A stretch of DNA of 64,000 nt from Ornithodoros turicata (Eukaryota > Arthropoda > Arachnida > Ixodida > Argasidae), in the NCBI RefSeq assembly GCF_037126465.1, contig NC_088209.1, positions 9,122,052-9,186,051 of the forward strand, read 5' to 3'. Shown in pieces: positions 31,701 to 35,697 of this stretch. The stretch's first letter is position 1; each line of letters starts with the position of its first letter. The notes under the pieces are model-generated. The model searched no databases and was not told where the DNA came from. It saw only the letters and a program-made list of their open reading frames with translations. A program made the translations under genes and the position numbers.

Positions 31701-33468
31701 CCGCACGGCCAGTCTTTTCAACGTGCTCGCATAACTCTGTTCGTTTGTTCGCGTTTCTTTCTATGTCATATTTATGCTCCTTGATTCTTGTTTTTACCTT
31801 TCGACCTGTTTCCCCTATATACGTTGCGGTGCAATCCATAAATGTCCAGCCCCGGTACTTTAGTGACTCTAGTTACAACTTTGGGAGAACACACACAACC
31901 CTTATAACGTTCAAGTGCAGAGCTCGTTTGCACAGTTAAGCGTGAACATGAACTGATTGTGAATACGTGAACGGTACTTTCTAAGAATCACGGGAAAAGT
32001 GTCGACTTCCGTGCCTAGTCTAGCGGACGACGCATGCTATGTGTGCTGAAGGTGGATGTGCCTGGCTCTAGAAACATCTTTAGAAAGCCGTAAAGCGCGA
32101 TTGCAAGAACTTGGCTAATAGACTGCGTTTTTCTGTTTGTGTACACAAACTAATTTACCGACGGTAAGCACGCACGTAATGTAACGTTGAGTATAACGGC
32201 TGCAACAAGCAAACTTCAAGCTTGCGTCACGTGCGGAAGCAGCCATTTTCAGCCCTAGCTGAAAATAAAAAAATGTGTTAAATTCGTTTTTGATGTTGTG
32301 GCTTTCATATTCTTCCGTACGTTCATGTGTAGGAGAGGTACGCAGCATTACCGTCGCTGTGTCAATACCTGGCATTGTAGGCCCGCAGAGAATCGTCAGA
32401 CCTTCACAATAGCGCAACAGCCGCCCGTACTGCTTCAGAAGCGACTGGGAAAACAATTTTAAACACGCAGCGGTCACAAAGCACCCTGCCTAGCGGAACC
32501 TGTGAGGCGCTTGACACGGAAGCGAGGACACTGTCATTTCCGCACGAAATTACCGGTGACCTATAGACGCTTGAACGGCAAGCGTGCACGAAAACAGAGC
32601 CTTACTCGTTTTTGAAAAGAAAATTGGGTTTACGCGTTTTCTGAGTGAGTGTGTGTACGACACACGTGTCACAGACTATAGGACTGGGGATAATTCTGAC
32701 GTTCTTTAACCCGCGAGAAATCTCTCAGGTTTTGCTTCCCCACATTGCTATCGGCATCGCTCGGGAACGAGCCAGCGATTTGGGTAGCCTCCAAATCAAC
32801 TTTAAAGCGCTAACCGCATACGACGATTTCTCGACGGAAAATCGGCCAACTTGCCCACCGGCACGACAACTAGACGGAGAAACGGCGGAACGAACCGCAT
32901 GCACAGATTTCCACTGTGGCGGGCGTTTCGCTACTCCGTGTTAAATTTTGACTTCAAATTAACTGATAAATATTTTGCTACAAAAAGAAAAGTTATAGTG
33001 CCACACGGAAGAAGTTCTTGCGCTCAAAACATATTCGCATAGCAAGCGCCGCAAAAGCGCCCTCAGACAGCAGCGGGCTAGCGACAGCATGCTTCCCAGT
33101 TCCCAGGTTGATCATGCGGGCATCCGAAATGCCCGCCACATCACGTCGTGGAACGATAGCGCATGGAGCGGTCCTATCGGCTGCCGTCGAGCGGCCACTT
33201 CCGCTCTTCGCCGGATTTTTCTGTCAACCGCTGTCGTCGAGAAATTGGTGAAGTTCCCATTGCTCGCGTCGGCTCACCGGAAAAACGGTGACGGCGGCCG
33301 TTTTTCCATCGAGAATTCGGCGTATGCGGTTAGCGCTTTACGCAAACTTGCCGTTGTGCGACGAATCGATTCCAAACGAGACGGCATAATGAACCAAGGA
33401 TGTGACTCACCCAATTGTGTGCTGCAAAAGACGATAAAAACCACGCTGAGTGGATAAAGGTTCCTCAT
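4491..33468 (-). CDS. Ly6/QVR-like GPI-anchored three-finger protein (3 coding exons)
   Basis: This is a spliced gene: exon 1 at 33411-33468, exon 2 at 9236-9397, exon 3 at 4491-4702. Both introns are phase 1 and GT-AG (donors GTGAGT and GTAAGT, each acceptor CAG with a pyrimidine tract). The predicted precursor has 143 residues: a signal peptide (MRNLYPLSVVFIVFCSTQL), a domain with ten cysteines starting LRCYVCNS, an RSCG motif, the closing VCQCNQDGCN motif, and a hydrophobic C-terminal tail typical of a GPI signal (LFFLITATAIMMILF). NTS, NVT and NAS are possible N-glycosylation sites. Family knowledge: insect relatives include quiver/sleepless, which modulates Shaker potassium channels and nicotinic receptors, and boudin/crooked types needed for septate junctions and trafficking. 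Which role applies here cannot be told. The protein should sit on the outer leaflet of the plasma membrane. Length and cysteine spacing fit the QVR group. Confidence 0.85.
4822..5310. mobile_element. TIR element with CTGTTCCGACATATAGC ends
   Basis: CTGTTCCGACATATAGCG on the left is mirrored by GCTATATGTCGGAACAG on the right. Both subterminal regions are rich in the short palindrome TAGCGCTA, so the ends are self-similar. I saw no clear target duplication. It lies in intron 2 of the Ly6-type gene. No transposase is encoded. Confidence 0.65.
5412..5625 (+). pseudogene. Gypsy-type retrotransposon Pol C-terminus and polypurine tract
   Basis: The ORF to 5615 ends in RRYPVRDRRPPQRFGST and a stop. 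That basic, Arg-Pro-rich tail is typical of Ty3/gypsy polyproteins after the integrase. Ten bases after the stop is a purine run (ACGGGAGGAG, 5616-5625) directly abutting TGTAGTGGCG, as expected for a polypurine tract next to a 3' LTR. Everything upstream of about 5412 is missing or unrecognisable, so this is a remnant. It is antisense inside intron 2 of the Ly6-type gene. Confidence 0.6.
5626..6540 (+). repeat. Gypsy 3' LTR remnant interrupted by a Tigger MITE
   Basis: The LTR starts TGTAGTGGCGTCAAC after the polypurine tract. It runs to GTAAATA at 5746, is interrupted by the Tigger element 5747-6479, and resumes as CTTAGGTTGATTAAACGTCTTG. A stretch like AATAAACGTCTTG is common near the R region of such LTRs. 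The true 3' end of the LTR was not located; 6540 is approximate. Confidence 0.5.
5747..6479 (-). mobile_element. Tigger/pogo non-autonomous element with HTH remnant
   Basis: Termini CAGTCAAACCTCG and its counterpart CGAGGTCCGACTG are flanked by TA on both sides (5745-5746 and 6480-6481). Subterminal ATATCGAGG / TCGTAAA motifs recur several times. On the minus strand, 5883-6131 still reads SKRRRSVLTAGDKRDIC, which resembles the start of the CENP-B/pogo N-terminal helix-turn-helix domain; the catalytic DDE region is gone. It inserted into the gypsy LTR, so it is younger than that LTR. Confidence 0.75.
6541..7924. other. Intron 2 stretch, possible decayed TIR element
   Basis: No gene was recognised. 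GCGTTTGCATG near 6767 and CATGTAAACGC near 7275 are inverted and could be ends of an old element of about 500 bp with many GTCGACT / AGTCGAC palindromes inside. No target duplication was found. The rest is unassigned. Confidence 0.3.
7925..8115 (+). mobile_element. SINE copy lacking the tRNA head
   Basis: It starts in the CTTTTCCTGGGTTTTCCTCAG module and runs through GTCGGCACAGTTCCC, GGCCCAGGACGCACATTC and GTCGTGACGTTGCCC to a CACCAGCACCACC tail. It matches other SINE copies at 41.5, 46.3, 50.2 and 53.5 kb. The pol III head is absent. Confidence 0.75.
8283..8589 (+). mobile_element. Full-length tRNA-derived SINE (Ruka-like)
   Basis: The copy is flanked by the exact 11-bp duplication GGCAACAGGCT (8272-8282 and 8590-8600). 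The head carries pol III promoter boxes: TGGCGCAGCGG (A box, 8294-8304) and GGTTCGAAGCC (B box, 8337-8347). The body follows with GTGCCGTCTGGGGTTTTTCC and GGCACAGTTCCC. The tail is an imperfect CTC repeat. The layout fits the Ruka SINE described from ixodid ticks, but the assignment is from memory. Confidence 0.85.
8590..9229. other. Intron 2 stretch without recognised features
   Basis: Two overlapping plus-strand ORFs (8721-9077 and 8822-9151, 118 and 109 codons) have no recognisable motif and lie antisense in intron 2 of the Ly6-type gene. Neither has a visible promoter or splice structure. I treat them as chance or as unidentified repeat content. Confidence 0.3.
9236..9397 (-). CDS. Ly6/QVR-like gene, exon 2 (N-terminal half of the three-finger domain)
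   Basis: The acceptor is TTCTTTGCAG (AG at 9398-9399) and the donor GTAAGT lies at 9230-9235. The 162-bp exon holds two bases of a Gly codon, 53 full codons and one base of the next codon. It encodes LRCYVCNSKYNTSC, a Pro-rich loop, YLVDCE and FKLCRAMYMN: five of the ten domain cysteines. The LRCYVCNS start is the classic first beta strand of QVR/Ly6 domains. Confidence 0.88.
9801..10038. mobile_element. Foldback MITE, subfamily A (238 bp)
   Basis: Ends CACTCTTAAAAATGAAC... are mirrored along almost the whole length, with TA on both sides (9799-9800 and 10039-10040). Subfamily A is marked by AACGTTCTCGCCCCTGATTT arms and the GGAGGAGCCTATTTTGTGCC inner arm. It has no ORF of its own meaning. 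Outside the TA, TACCTGCC and GGCAGGTA extend the inverted symmetry by about 8-9 bp. A SINE fragment interrupts just after its right end. Confidence 0.9.
10041..10158 (+). mobile_element. SINE fragment inserted at the right end of a foldback MITE
   Basis: The insert ends with SINE body (GTCGTGACGATGCCC, ACAACGGCAAGC) and a poly(C) tail. It is flanked by the exact 17-bp duplication TCATTTTTAAGAGTGTA (10024-10040 and 10159-10175), which is the terminal repeat of the adjacent MITE. So the SINE inserted into the MITE terminus and duplicated it. The 5' part is truncated and unlike other copies. Confidence 0.75.
10176..11508. other. Intron 1 stretch without recognised features
   Basis: AT-rich intronic DNA. 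It contains exactly three TTAGG units at 10744-10758, too few to mean a telomere. ORFs here are short and featureless. No TE boundary was recognised. Confidence 0.35.
11509..12398. mobile_element. 890-bp palindromic element with CAGGGTGTTTT ends
   Basis: CAGGGTGTTTTTT at the left and AAAAAACACCCTG at the right are flanked by TA (TATA) on both sides. The arms are long and mirrored: GATCTACCGAACAGATTTTT, AGGAACAGATGTTCT and CAACATATG segments occur in both orientations. The ends match the CAGGGTGTTTCA family at 54790-55558, but the body differs. No transposase ORF. Probably a Tc1/mariner-dependent element. Confidence 0.8.
12774..13247 (+). pseudogene. 5'-truncated non-LTR retrotransposon, Pol C-terminus
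   Basis: The reading frame to the stop at 13109-13111 encodes RRESSLLHRLRLNVAKTP and a CCHC knuckle, CTKCGVVADTTHLLLHC. That is the usual C-terminal end of I/R1-like or related LINE proteins. After the stop come a CT-rich tract, TGGGAATAGCAAGC, CCCTGTCTGGCTGACC and a TTGTTATCATTA end. The copy is flanked by CCCGACTGTCAASATGG (12757-12773 and 13248-13264, one mismatch), a target duplication typical of LINE insertion. RT and endonuclease are missing. Antisense in intron 1 of the Ly6-type gene. Confidence 0.85.
13265..14682. other. Intron 1 stretch with a promoter-like patch near 13760-13870
   Basis: The patch contains two TGACGT motifs (CRE-like), AAGATGGCAG and CAATGGCGG (YY1-like), with a GGAG/GTAAGC donor-like site at about 14165 and an acceptor-like GACTGCTCCTCAG near 14210. 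ORFs over it on both strands (for example 13692-14189 minus, 165 codons) show no known domain. It may be a 5' end of an unrecognised transcript or a relic; evidence is thin. Confidence 0.25.
14683..14919. mobile_element. Foldback MITE, subfamily A (237 bp)
   Basis: Full palindrome with CACTCTTAGAAATGAACTTC end, TTTTGTGCC loop arms and TA on both sides (14681-14682, 14920-14921). It is the first of three adjacent foldbacks of three different subfamilies; the next begins eight bases later. Confidence 0.93.
14928..15176. mobile_element. Foldback MITE, subfamily B (249 bp), TG-flanked
   Basis: Subfamily B is marked by the GAATGATATCG and GCCCTGATTTG outer arm and the GGCGTACGCC inner arm, with TGTGACA loop arms. 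This copy is flanked by TG on both sides (14926-14927 and 15177-15178) rather than TA. Confidence 0.92.
15250..15486. mobile_element. Foldback MITE, subfamily C (237 bp), CA-flanked
   Basis: Subfamily C has CACTGTTAAAACAGAACTTC ends, the inner arm GGAGGCGCCTATCTGGGACA and a GATAATC centre. The flanks are CA on both sides (15248-15249, 15487-15488). The outer 60 bp (CACATAGCACGCTCCTAGCC) are the same as in A and B. Confidence 0.92.
15487..16397. other. Intron 1 stretch, small hairpins only
   Basis: A short imperfect hairpin is centred near 15785 (AAGACCGTATAAACAC / GTGTTTACGGTCTT). Otherwise AT-rich intronic sequence with short ORFs and no recognised repeat. Confidence 0.3.
16398..16615. repeat. 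Self-similar repeat built of TTATGAGAA / CTTATAAGA motifs
   Basis: About 200 bp consist of variants of a short near-palindromic motif (TTATGAGAA, CTTGTGAGA, CTCATAGAG, CTTATAAGA). The design resembles the motif-filled hAT-like bodies at 37.1 and 48.1 kb, but no CAGTGATGG-type end was found here. Confidence 0.4.
16699..16749. repeat. Near-perfect inverted repeat (about 23-bp arms)
   Basis: GGAGAACGCTCGCTGATTGG is mirrored by CCAATCAGCAAGCGTTCTCC across a short CCTAGAGTCTAGG centre. The element it belongs to was not identified. Confidence 0.6.
16912..17085. repeat. Self-similar TATTATAATAC repeat, one end only
   Basis: It starts GCAGGGCTGGGCACTATTATAATAC and is composed of TATTATAATAC variants until about 17080. 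The GGGCTGGGCA start resembles the hAT-like ends at 37147 (CAGTAATGGGCA). The other end is degenerate or missing. Confidence 0.5.
17309..17556. mobile_element. Foldback MITE, subfamily B (248 bp)
   Basis: TA-flanked (17307-17308, 17557-17558), with CACTCTTAGAAATG at one end and CATTTTTAAGAGTG at the other. The loop arms read TTTTTGTGACAATTATGAAC and GCATAAGTGTCACAAAAAAG. A few arm differences (CCTACCGTTT) mark divergence. Confidence 0.93.
17727..17963. mobile_element. Foldback MITE, subfamily A (237 bp), CA-flanked
   Basis: Same length and arms as the 14683 copy, flanked by CA on both sides (17725-17726, 17964-17965). Confidence 0.93.
17981..18113. mobile_element. Short hAT-type MITE relic
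   Basis: It begins CAGGGGCGGATCCAGACCC like the element at 95-362 and ends CCAGGATCTACCACTG. The 8-bp flanks ACTCGAAG and ACTCACAG match at six of eight bases, suggesting a decayed target duplication. Confidence 0.55.
18290..19345. repeat. TATTATAATAC self-similar repeat split by a Tigger element
   Basis: Outer parts (18300-18409 and 19307-19345) carry TATTATAATAC motifs and an ACCACCCCTGCC end, related in design to 16912-17085. The Tigger element 18410-19306 is inserted at a TA inside it, so the Tigger is younger. Confidence 0.5.
18410..19306 (+). mobile_element. Tigger/pogo element with residual acidic transposase tail
   Basis: Termini CAGTCGACCCCCGTTTATCC and GGATAAACGGGGGTCGACTG form near-perfect inverted repeats, flanked by TA (18408-18409, 19307-19308). 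TTTATCCGGACTTCA motifs repeat near the ends. The plus-strand ORF 18840-19121 encodes DEDIPLAELRSLMQRL, then DYVDVDKDDD and a long acidic stretch. This resembles the C-terminal tail of Tigger transposases after the DDE domain (family assignment from memory). HTH and DDE parts are deleted. Confidence 0.75.
19346..21411. other. Intron 1 stretch without recognised genes
   Basis: I found no TE boundary, RNA gene or convincing exon. ORFs such as 20139-20423 (minus) have hydrophobic stretches but no splice signals in a fitting phase for the Ly6-type gene. Confidence 0.3.
21432..22824. mobile_element. Penelope-like element, head-to-head inverted dimer
   Basis: Arms 21421-22104 and 22108-22791 are mirror images without an indel, around a 3-base centre (GGG, 22105-22107). 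The insert is flanked by the exact 20-bp duplication ACATACAATGTAAGAAGGGA (21412-21431 and 22825-22844). Each arm reads outward as the 3' end of a Penelope-like element: plus-strand 22069-22299 encodes AEHFNVPGHNFDNIKLYILE and ESYLIYKFNALHPSGIN, the C-terminal part of the GIY-YIG endonuclease module typical of these elements; minus-strand 21913-22143 gives the same protein. RT is absent. The right arm carries the full 3' end (CTGGATTTCTACCCATCT); the left lacks its last 35 bp. Confidence 0.85.
22929..23000. mobile_element. Half copy of the CCCAAGC hairpin MITE
   Basis: It matches the right half of 47604-47758: TACCGTCCACTCCTATTGCA, CTCGACTTTCAGTACATTG, GTGCTGCTTGGGTTA. Confidence 0.6.
23165..23237 (+). 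tRNA. tRNA-Thr(GGT)-like sequence, probably pseudogene or SINE head
   Basis: A 73-nt cloverleaf can be drawn: 7-bp acceptor stem (GTTAGCT with AGCTGGC, two G-T pairs), D arm GCTC/GAGC, anticodon stem CTGGA/TCCAG and T loop TTCGAGT with B-box GGTTCGAGTCC. The anticodon loop CCGGTAA would give GGT (Thr). Two flaws argue against function: position 33 is C instead of T, and the T stem pairs at only three of five positions. It may be the head of a tRNA-derived SINE. Confidence 0.5.
23238..24289. other. Intron 1 stretch, minor repeats only
   Basis: It contains an ATAA/AAAT microsatellite at about 23580-23602 and a lone right end GAAACACCCGGTATA at about 23625 that matches the CAGGGTGTTT palindrome family. 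No gene recognised. Confidence 0.35.
24310..24475. repeat. Self-similar AGTAACT / AGTTACT repeat
   Basis: About 165 bp made of variants of the short palindromic unit AGTTACTT / AAGTAACT (TAACTATATAAGTTACTTC, TTATATAGTTACTTCAC). It resembles 27603-27770 and, in design, the hAT-type bodies at 37.1 and 48.1 kb. No clean ends or target duplication. Confidence 0.5.
24875..25437. mobile_element. Palindromic CAGGGTGTTT-family element, left end truncated
   Basis: The arms mirror each other around about 25060 (CGGTTTACATATTTTTGTC, TAAAGCAGGGCG). The right arm is complete to TGAGACACCCGGTATA, while the left stops inside the arm. Confidence 0.75.
25438..26021. other. Intron 1 stretch without recognised features
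   Basis: No repeat ends or coding motifs recognised. Short ORFs on both strands only. Confidence 0.3.
26022..26193. mobile_element. Short Tigger/pogo MITE (172 bp)
   Basis: The ends CAGTGAACCCTGGTTAATA and ATATCGAGGGTTCACTG are inverted repeats flanked by TA (26020-26021, 26194-26195). AATATGAC motifs repeat inside. No coding sequence. Confidence 0.8.
26866..27125 (+). mobile_element. tRNA-derived SINE copy
   Basis: The head contains a B-box GGTTCGAATCC and is followed by GCGCTGTCTGAGGTTTTCC, AATGTCGGCACAGTTCCC and AAGTCGGCCCATAACGC, as in the full copy at 8283-8589. The A-box region is diverged. The tail is C/T-rich. No target duplication was recognised. Confidence 0.7.
27390..27460 (+). 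mobile_element. SINE head fragment
   Basis: GGTTCAAATCC (B-box-like) followed by TGCCGGCTGTGCCGTCTGGG, then unrelated sequence. Only the tRNA-derived end and the first body bases remain. Confidence 0.55.
27603..27770. repeat. hAT-like end with AGTAACT body
   Basis: It starts CAGTCTTGGGTAAGTTACTT and continues with variants of AAGTAACT / AGTTACAG to about 27770. The start resembles CAGTGNTGGG-type hAT ends. The right end was not found. Confidence 0.5.
27879..28685. mobile_element. Palindromic CAGGGTGTTT-family element, complete but diverged
   Basis: Left end CGGGTGGTTCAGTTAAATC and right end TAACTGAAACATGCTG are mirrored. The arms follow the 54790-55558 copy closely, with a local duplication (TTTTGGGATCTTTTGGGACC) and small indels. 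No ORF. Confidence 0.8.
28690..29147. other. Intron 1 stretch without recognised features
   Basis: ORFs of 118 and 78 codons overlap here on the plus strand (28830-29186) without any motif. No repeat ends seen. Confidence 0.3.
29148..29262. mobile_element. Relic of a foldback MITE (subfamily B type)
   Basis: TTTGTTGAAAACGGGTAGCG and TTGCCACAAAAAGGCGTG are pieces of the inner arms. Outer arms and ends are lost or unrecognisable. Confidence 0.6.
29263..30033. other. Intron 1 stretch, G-rich run and tandem ACGGCCTACGGC
   Basis: A run of G at about 29309-29325 and a short ACGGCTGC/CCTACGG tandem at 29770-29800 are the only structures noted. No gene was recognised. Confidence 0.3.
30037..30185. 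mobile_element. PIF/Harbinger-type MITE (149 bp)
   Basis: AGCCTGATTCACACTGCTGC and TAATGTGAATCAGCCT are inverted ends, continuing inward as GCGTTTACGG / CCGTAAACGC. The 3-bp duplication TAA (30034-30036, 30186-30188) is what PIF/Harbinger makes. No coding sequence. Confidence 0.7.
30345..30480. mobile_element. Left-half relic of a foldback MITE
   Basis: AGAGCTTCACCGCCTAGGGC, AGCCAACCACCATCCCGAAT and CATTTGTTGAC correspond to one arm. The opposite arm is gone. Confidence 0.6.
30690..30830 (+). mobile_element. SINE 3' fragment
   Basis: AAGTCGGCCCAGGACGCACG, GATAGTCGTGATGTTGC and CTACGGCAAGTAG followed by a CACC / CTC-repeat tail. The 5' part is missing. Confidence 0.65.
30870..31106. mobile_element. 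Foldback MITE, subfamily A (237 bp)
   Basis: TA-flanked (30868-30869, 31107-31108). The arms pair over almost all the length; the left inner arm has AGAGGCGGATCC instead of GGAGGAGGAGCC. The right TA also serves as the left flank of the next element. Confidence 0.93.
31109..31416. mobile_element. TA-flanked MITE with GAGTCACTAAATA ends
   Basis: The left end GAGTCACTAAATAGGGAGCA pairs with a right end reading (complement) GAGTCTCTAAATATGGGT, and CAGAGTA follows in both. TA lies at both borders (31107-31108, 31417-31418). It shares its left TA with the neighbouring foldback, so one element landed on the edge of the other. Lone ends of the same type occur near 31858 and 54055-54092. Confidence 0.6.
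31480..31870 (-). pseudogene. Penelope-like element fragment: GIY-YIG endonuclease end and 3' region
   Basis: The minus-strand frame 31552-31839 encodes CTATYIGETGRKVKTRIKEH near its start and ELCEHVEKTGRAVNL, SWYIKTSPNCIN, and PDRYAPLFK at its end. This is a near-complete copy of the GIY-YIG-like endonuclease module that ends Penelope-like proteins; the YIGETGR motif is intact. RT is missing (5' truncation). Downstream of the stop, at 31490-31526 on the minus strand, is a hammerhead-like core with CTGAAAA in place of CTGANGA and an intact CCGAAACG. It lies in intron 1 in the same orientation as the Ly6-type gene. Confidence 0.85.
31871..32801. other. Intron 1 stretch without recognised features
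   Basis: No TE boundary or gene recognised. A 120-codon minus-strand ORF at 32115-32477 lacks any motif. Confidence 0.3.
32802..33341. mobile_element. Probable TIR element just inside intron 1
   Basis: TTTAAAGCGCTAACCGCATA near 32801 is mirrored by TATGCGGTTAGCGCTTTA near 33323-33340, and the symmetry continues inward for about 25 bp (CTCGACGGAAAATCGG / CCGTTTTTCCATCGAG). No target duplication was identified. Its right end lies only about 70 bp from coding exon 1 of the Ly6-type gene. Confidence 0.5.
33411..33468 (-). CDS. Ly6/QVR-like gene, exon 1 (signal peptide)
   Basis: ATG at 33466-33468 starts a 19-codon signal peptide (MRNLYPLSVVFIVFCSTQL) plus the first base of a Gly codon. The donor is GG/GTGAGT (33405-33410). 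The phase fits exon 2 exactly: G + GA makes Gly and the frame runs on into LRCYVC. Just upstream of the ATG on the minus strand is TTATCCCCTCTGCAG followed by AGAC-ATG, a good acceptor, so a separate 5'UTR exon probably exists further right. The join is inferred from phase and signals, without transcript support. Confidence 0.72.
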
Positions 33469-33880
33469 GTCTCTGCAGAGGGGATAACGTCAGGTCTCGT
33501 TGATGAGCAGGTTCCGGGGAATGAGGCGGAGTCTGCGGGGAACAGATCAATCACTCAACGAGGGTCGCATACGCACAGGTTTTACACTTTGAGGACAAGC
33601 CTGTACATACATCCCACCACCGTTACGACTATGCCCTACATTCGTTGCTGCGCACCAGTCTCGCGTATTACTTGCAACGGCGAGCGTCGGCTGATGACAG
33701 AGCGGCATGCGTTGCGGGTAACCTGTTCGATTATCCATGTAGCGTACTCATGGTTTGTTTTCCTTTCTATACTGCGCTAACAGCCGACGGCTCGGAACAG
33801 AACGATAGCCTGTTTCGGAGAATTCGTATTCGCTAACGAGTTTCGGCGCGCTTACCCGGAAGCGCGTTTTGCTACGGGGG

Positions 33881-34397
33881 GGATATGTTTATTAAGAAAA
33901 AAAGAAAGGAAAGGTTAGCCAGGCAAAGAGCCGGCTTGCTATTCCGAAAAAAAAGGGGGAAGGGGCAAACGAAAAAGAAAAGGAAGGAAAAAGAAAAAGG
34001 GGGATCGAAACAGAGGAAAGAAAGAAAAACAAAAAGCAACAGAAAGAAAGGAAAGGGAAAGAAAACAAGAAACAGAACGAAAGGGAAGGAAAAAAAAAGA
34101 AACAAAAAGAAAGGAAAGGGAAAGAAAACAAGAAACAGAACGAAAGGGAAGGAAAAAAAAAGAAACAAAAAGAAAGGAAAGGGAAAGAAAACAAGAAACA
34201 AAAAGAAAGGAAAGGAAAAGAAAAGAAAAGAGAAACACAAAGAAAGAAAAGAGAAACACAAATAAAGAAAAGAGAAACACAAATAAAGAAAAGAGAAACA
34301 AAAAGAAAGAAGAGAATAAACACTAGCACAACGTTACAGGCAGTTCACGAGTCCTGAGACTCGGAGAAAACCGAGGAGAGCGGCAGTGACAGCCCAC
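33881..34397 (-). mobile_element. LINE 3' end with hugely expanded pyrimidine tract
   Basis: On the minus strand this reads: short coding remnant, then a roughly 370-bp T/C tract, then GGAATAGCAAGCCGGCTC, CCTGGCTAACC and an AATAAACATATCCCCCC end. The order equals the 3'UTR of the LINE at 12774-13247, where the tract is only about 20 bp. The insert is flanked by the 11-bp duplication TGCTACGGGGG (33870-33880, 34398-34408). ORFs of 120-145 codons in the tract are low-complexity artefacts. It lies just upstream of coding exon 1 of the Ly6-type gene. Confidence 0.75.
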
Positions 34398-34408
34398 TGC
34401 TACGGGGG

Positions 34409-35371
34409 CTATTCAGCTGTCGCTGCAATTTAGGTTGCGCGCGCACACTTTCTTAAATGACGCGCGGCGAGATTTAACTTGGGATCAACCTAAAAAACGT
34501 ATTGTACGTTAATGATACCGACAGGGCGGGAAACGAAGGATTTTTAAAATAATCTACGTACACTCGGGGGGATCCGAAGGTATGCGCCTTATTATTGTAT
34601 CTGTAATACGCTCCTGTGACTTGTGCAGGTTTTTGCAGACACAACGATCCTAGTTCCTGGAGTACCATAGCAGCATACGCGCGAAAAGCCCTTTGATCCC
34701 AGGTCATAATTCTTTATGATGGACCTCTCAATCCAACCTATCACACGACACCCCCTTTATCAAAAAATGGTTATAGAGCCGTAATTCGGGAAATGAATAC
34801 ACCCGTACTGTGGTTTTCTATTTCATACGTTGCGCATCGCATTCGGTTGTGCTATATAGCGCGACGTGTTGTAATTTCACGATTTAGTCTCCTACTCGAG
34901 TACATCATTCTGGTGTCAACTTGTAGCGGTACGAAAAAATGATTTGAGAAATAAGTACGCCGCCTTCTGACAAATGCGTTCCGAAAATCAAACAAGCAGA
35001 AATACAACAATAAGGAATTGACACCCTCGAACGCTGTATATCTGCACGTAGGAAATGTAAATAATAAAGCGTGTAATTGTGAAAGGAGAGGCCATAGACT
35101 TTTAGTGCGTCAGTGCTTTCCTCGAGTTAACAAAACTAAGAGCCAGTCGCGCATTGCGTAATGTTGCGCTTCCTTCACTTTCGCCCACGCTGTTTTAGTG
35201 AGCACAGACGCGCACTGCTGTAATGTTCCCAGTGCAATATAGGGTAGGGTACCGCACCGCCGCTGTGAAACACCCCGTCTCATCGTCATCATTTATTGTT
35301 GTTGTTGTAATGGGTCCGGCGACGGCGATAGGGGGGGGGGGGTCGGGTAAGGCGACCGCCCTTAAGCCCCG
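34409..35371. other. Stretch upstream of Ly6 exon 1, nothing recognised
   Basis: A 5'UTR exon and promoter of the Ly6-type gene could lie here or further right, but I could not identify them. A short minus-strand ORF (34474-34707) has no motif. A G run occurs at about 35331-35342. Confidence 0.3.
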
Positions 35372-35697
35372 CACTCTAAGAAAAAAAGGTACGATTTTCT
35401 ACCCATTTCGGTAGAGCTGCGTTGCAACCACATTTCTACTCCAACCAGTTTTAGCTTTTGGGTATAACTGCAGAGTAGAAACAAACTAGATAGTAGAATA
35501 TGTCGTTCTACCAGCTTGGGTAGGAAATTCTACTATATTTTCTGTTAGAACAAACGTGAGACAGAGAAGCAAGGGAAAGGGGCGCCGCCGCTTACACCCG
35601 CGAGGGAGGAGGCGCGTGTGGATTGACACAAAATGGTGCAAGTACTGTCCTGCTGCAACTTTGGGTAGGAAATTCTACATTTTTTTTTCTTAGAGTG
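35372..35697. mobile_element. TIR element with CACTCTAAGAAAAAA ends
   Basis: CACTCTAAGAAAAAAAGGTA and a right end TTTTTTTCTTAGAGTG are inverted, followed inward by TTTTCTACCC / GGGTAGGAAATTC. The body is not fully palindromic and repeats TTCTAC / GTAGAA. The CACTCT start links it to the foldback MITEs. The flank is CG on both sides. Confidence 0.65.

Noticed and set aside
33872..34329. Overlapping ORFs of 120-145 codons (Lys-rich on plus, Phe/Leu-rich on minus)
   Set aside because: They come from the A/G-rich (T/C-rich) tract of a LINE 3'UTR; low complexity in all frames.
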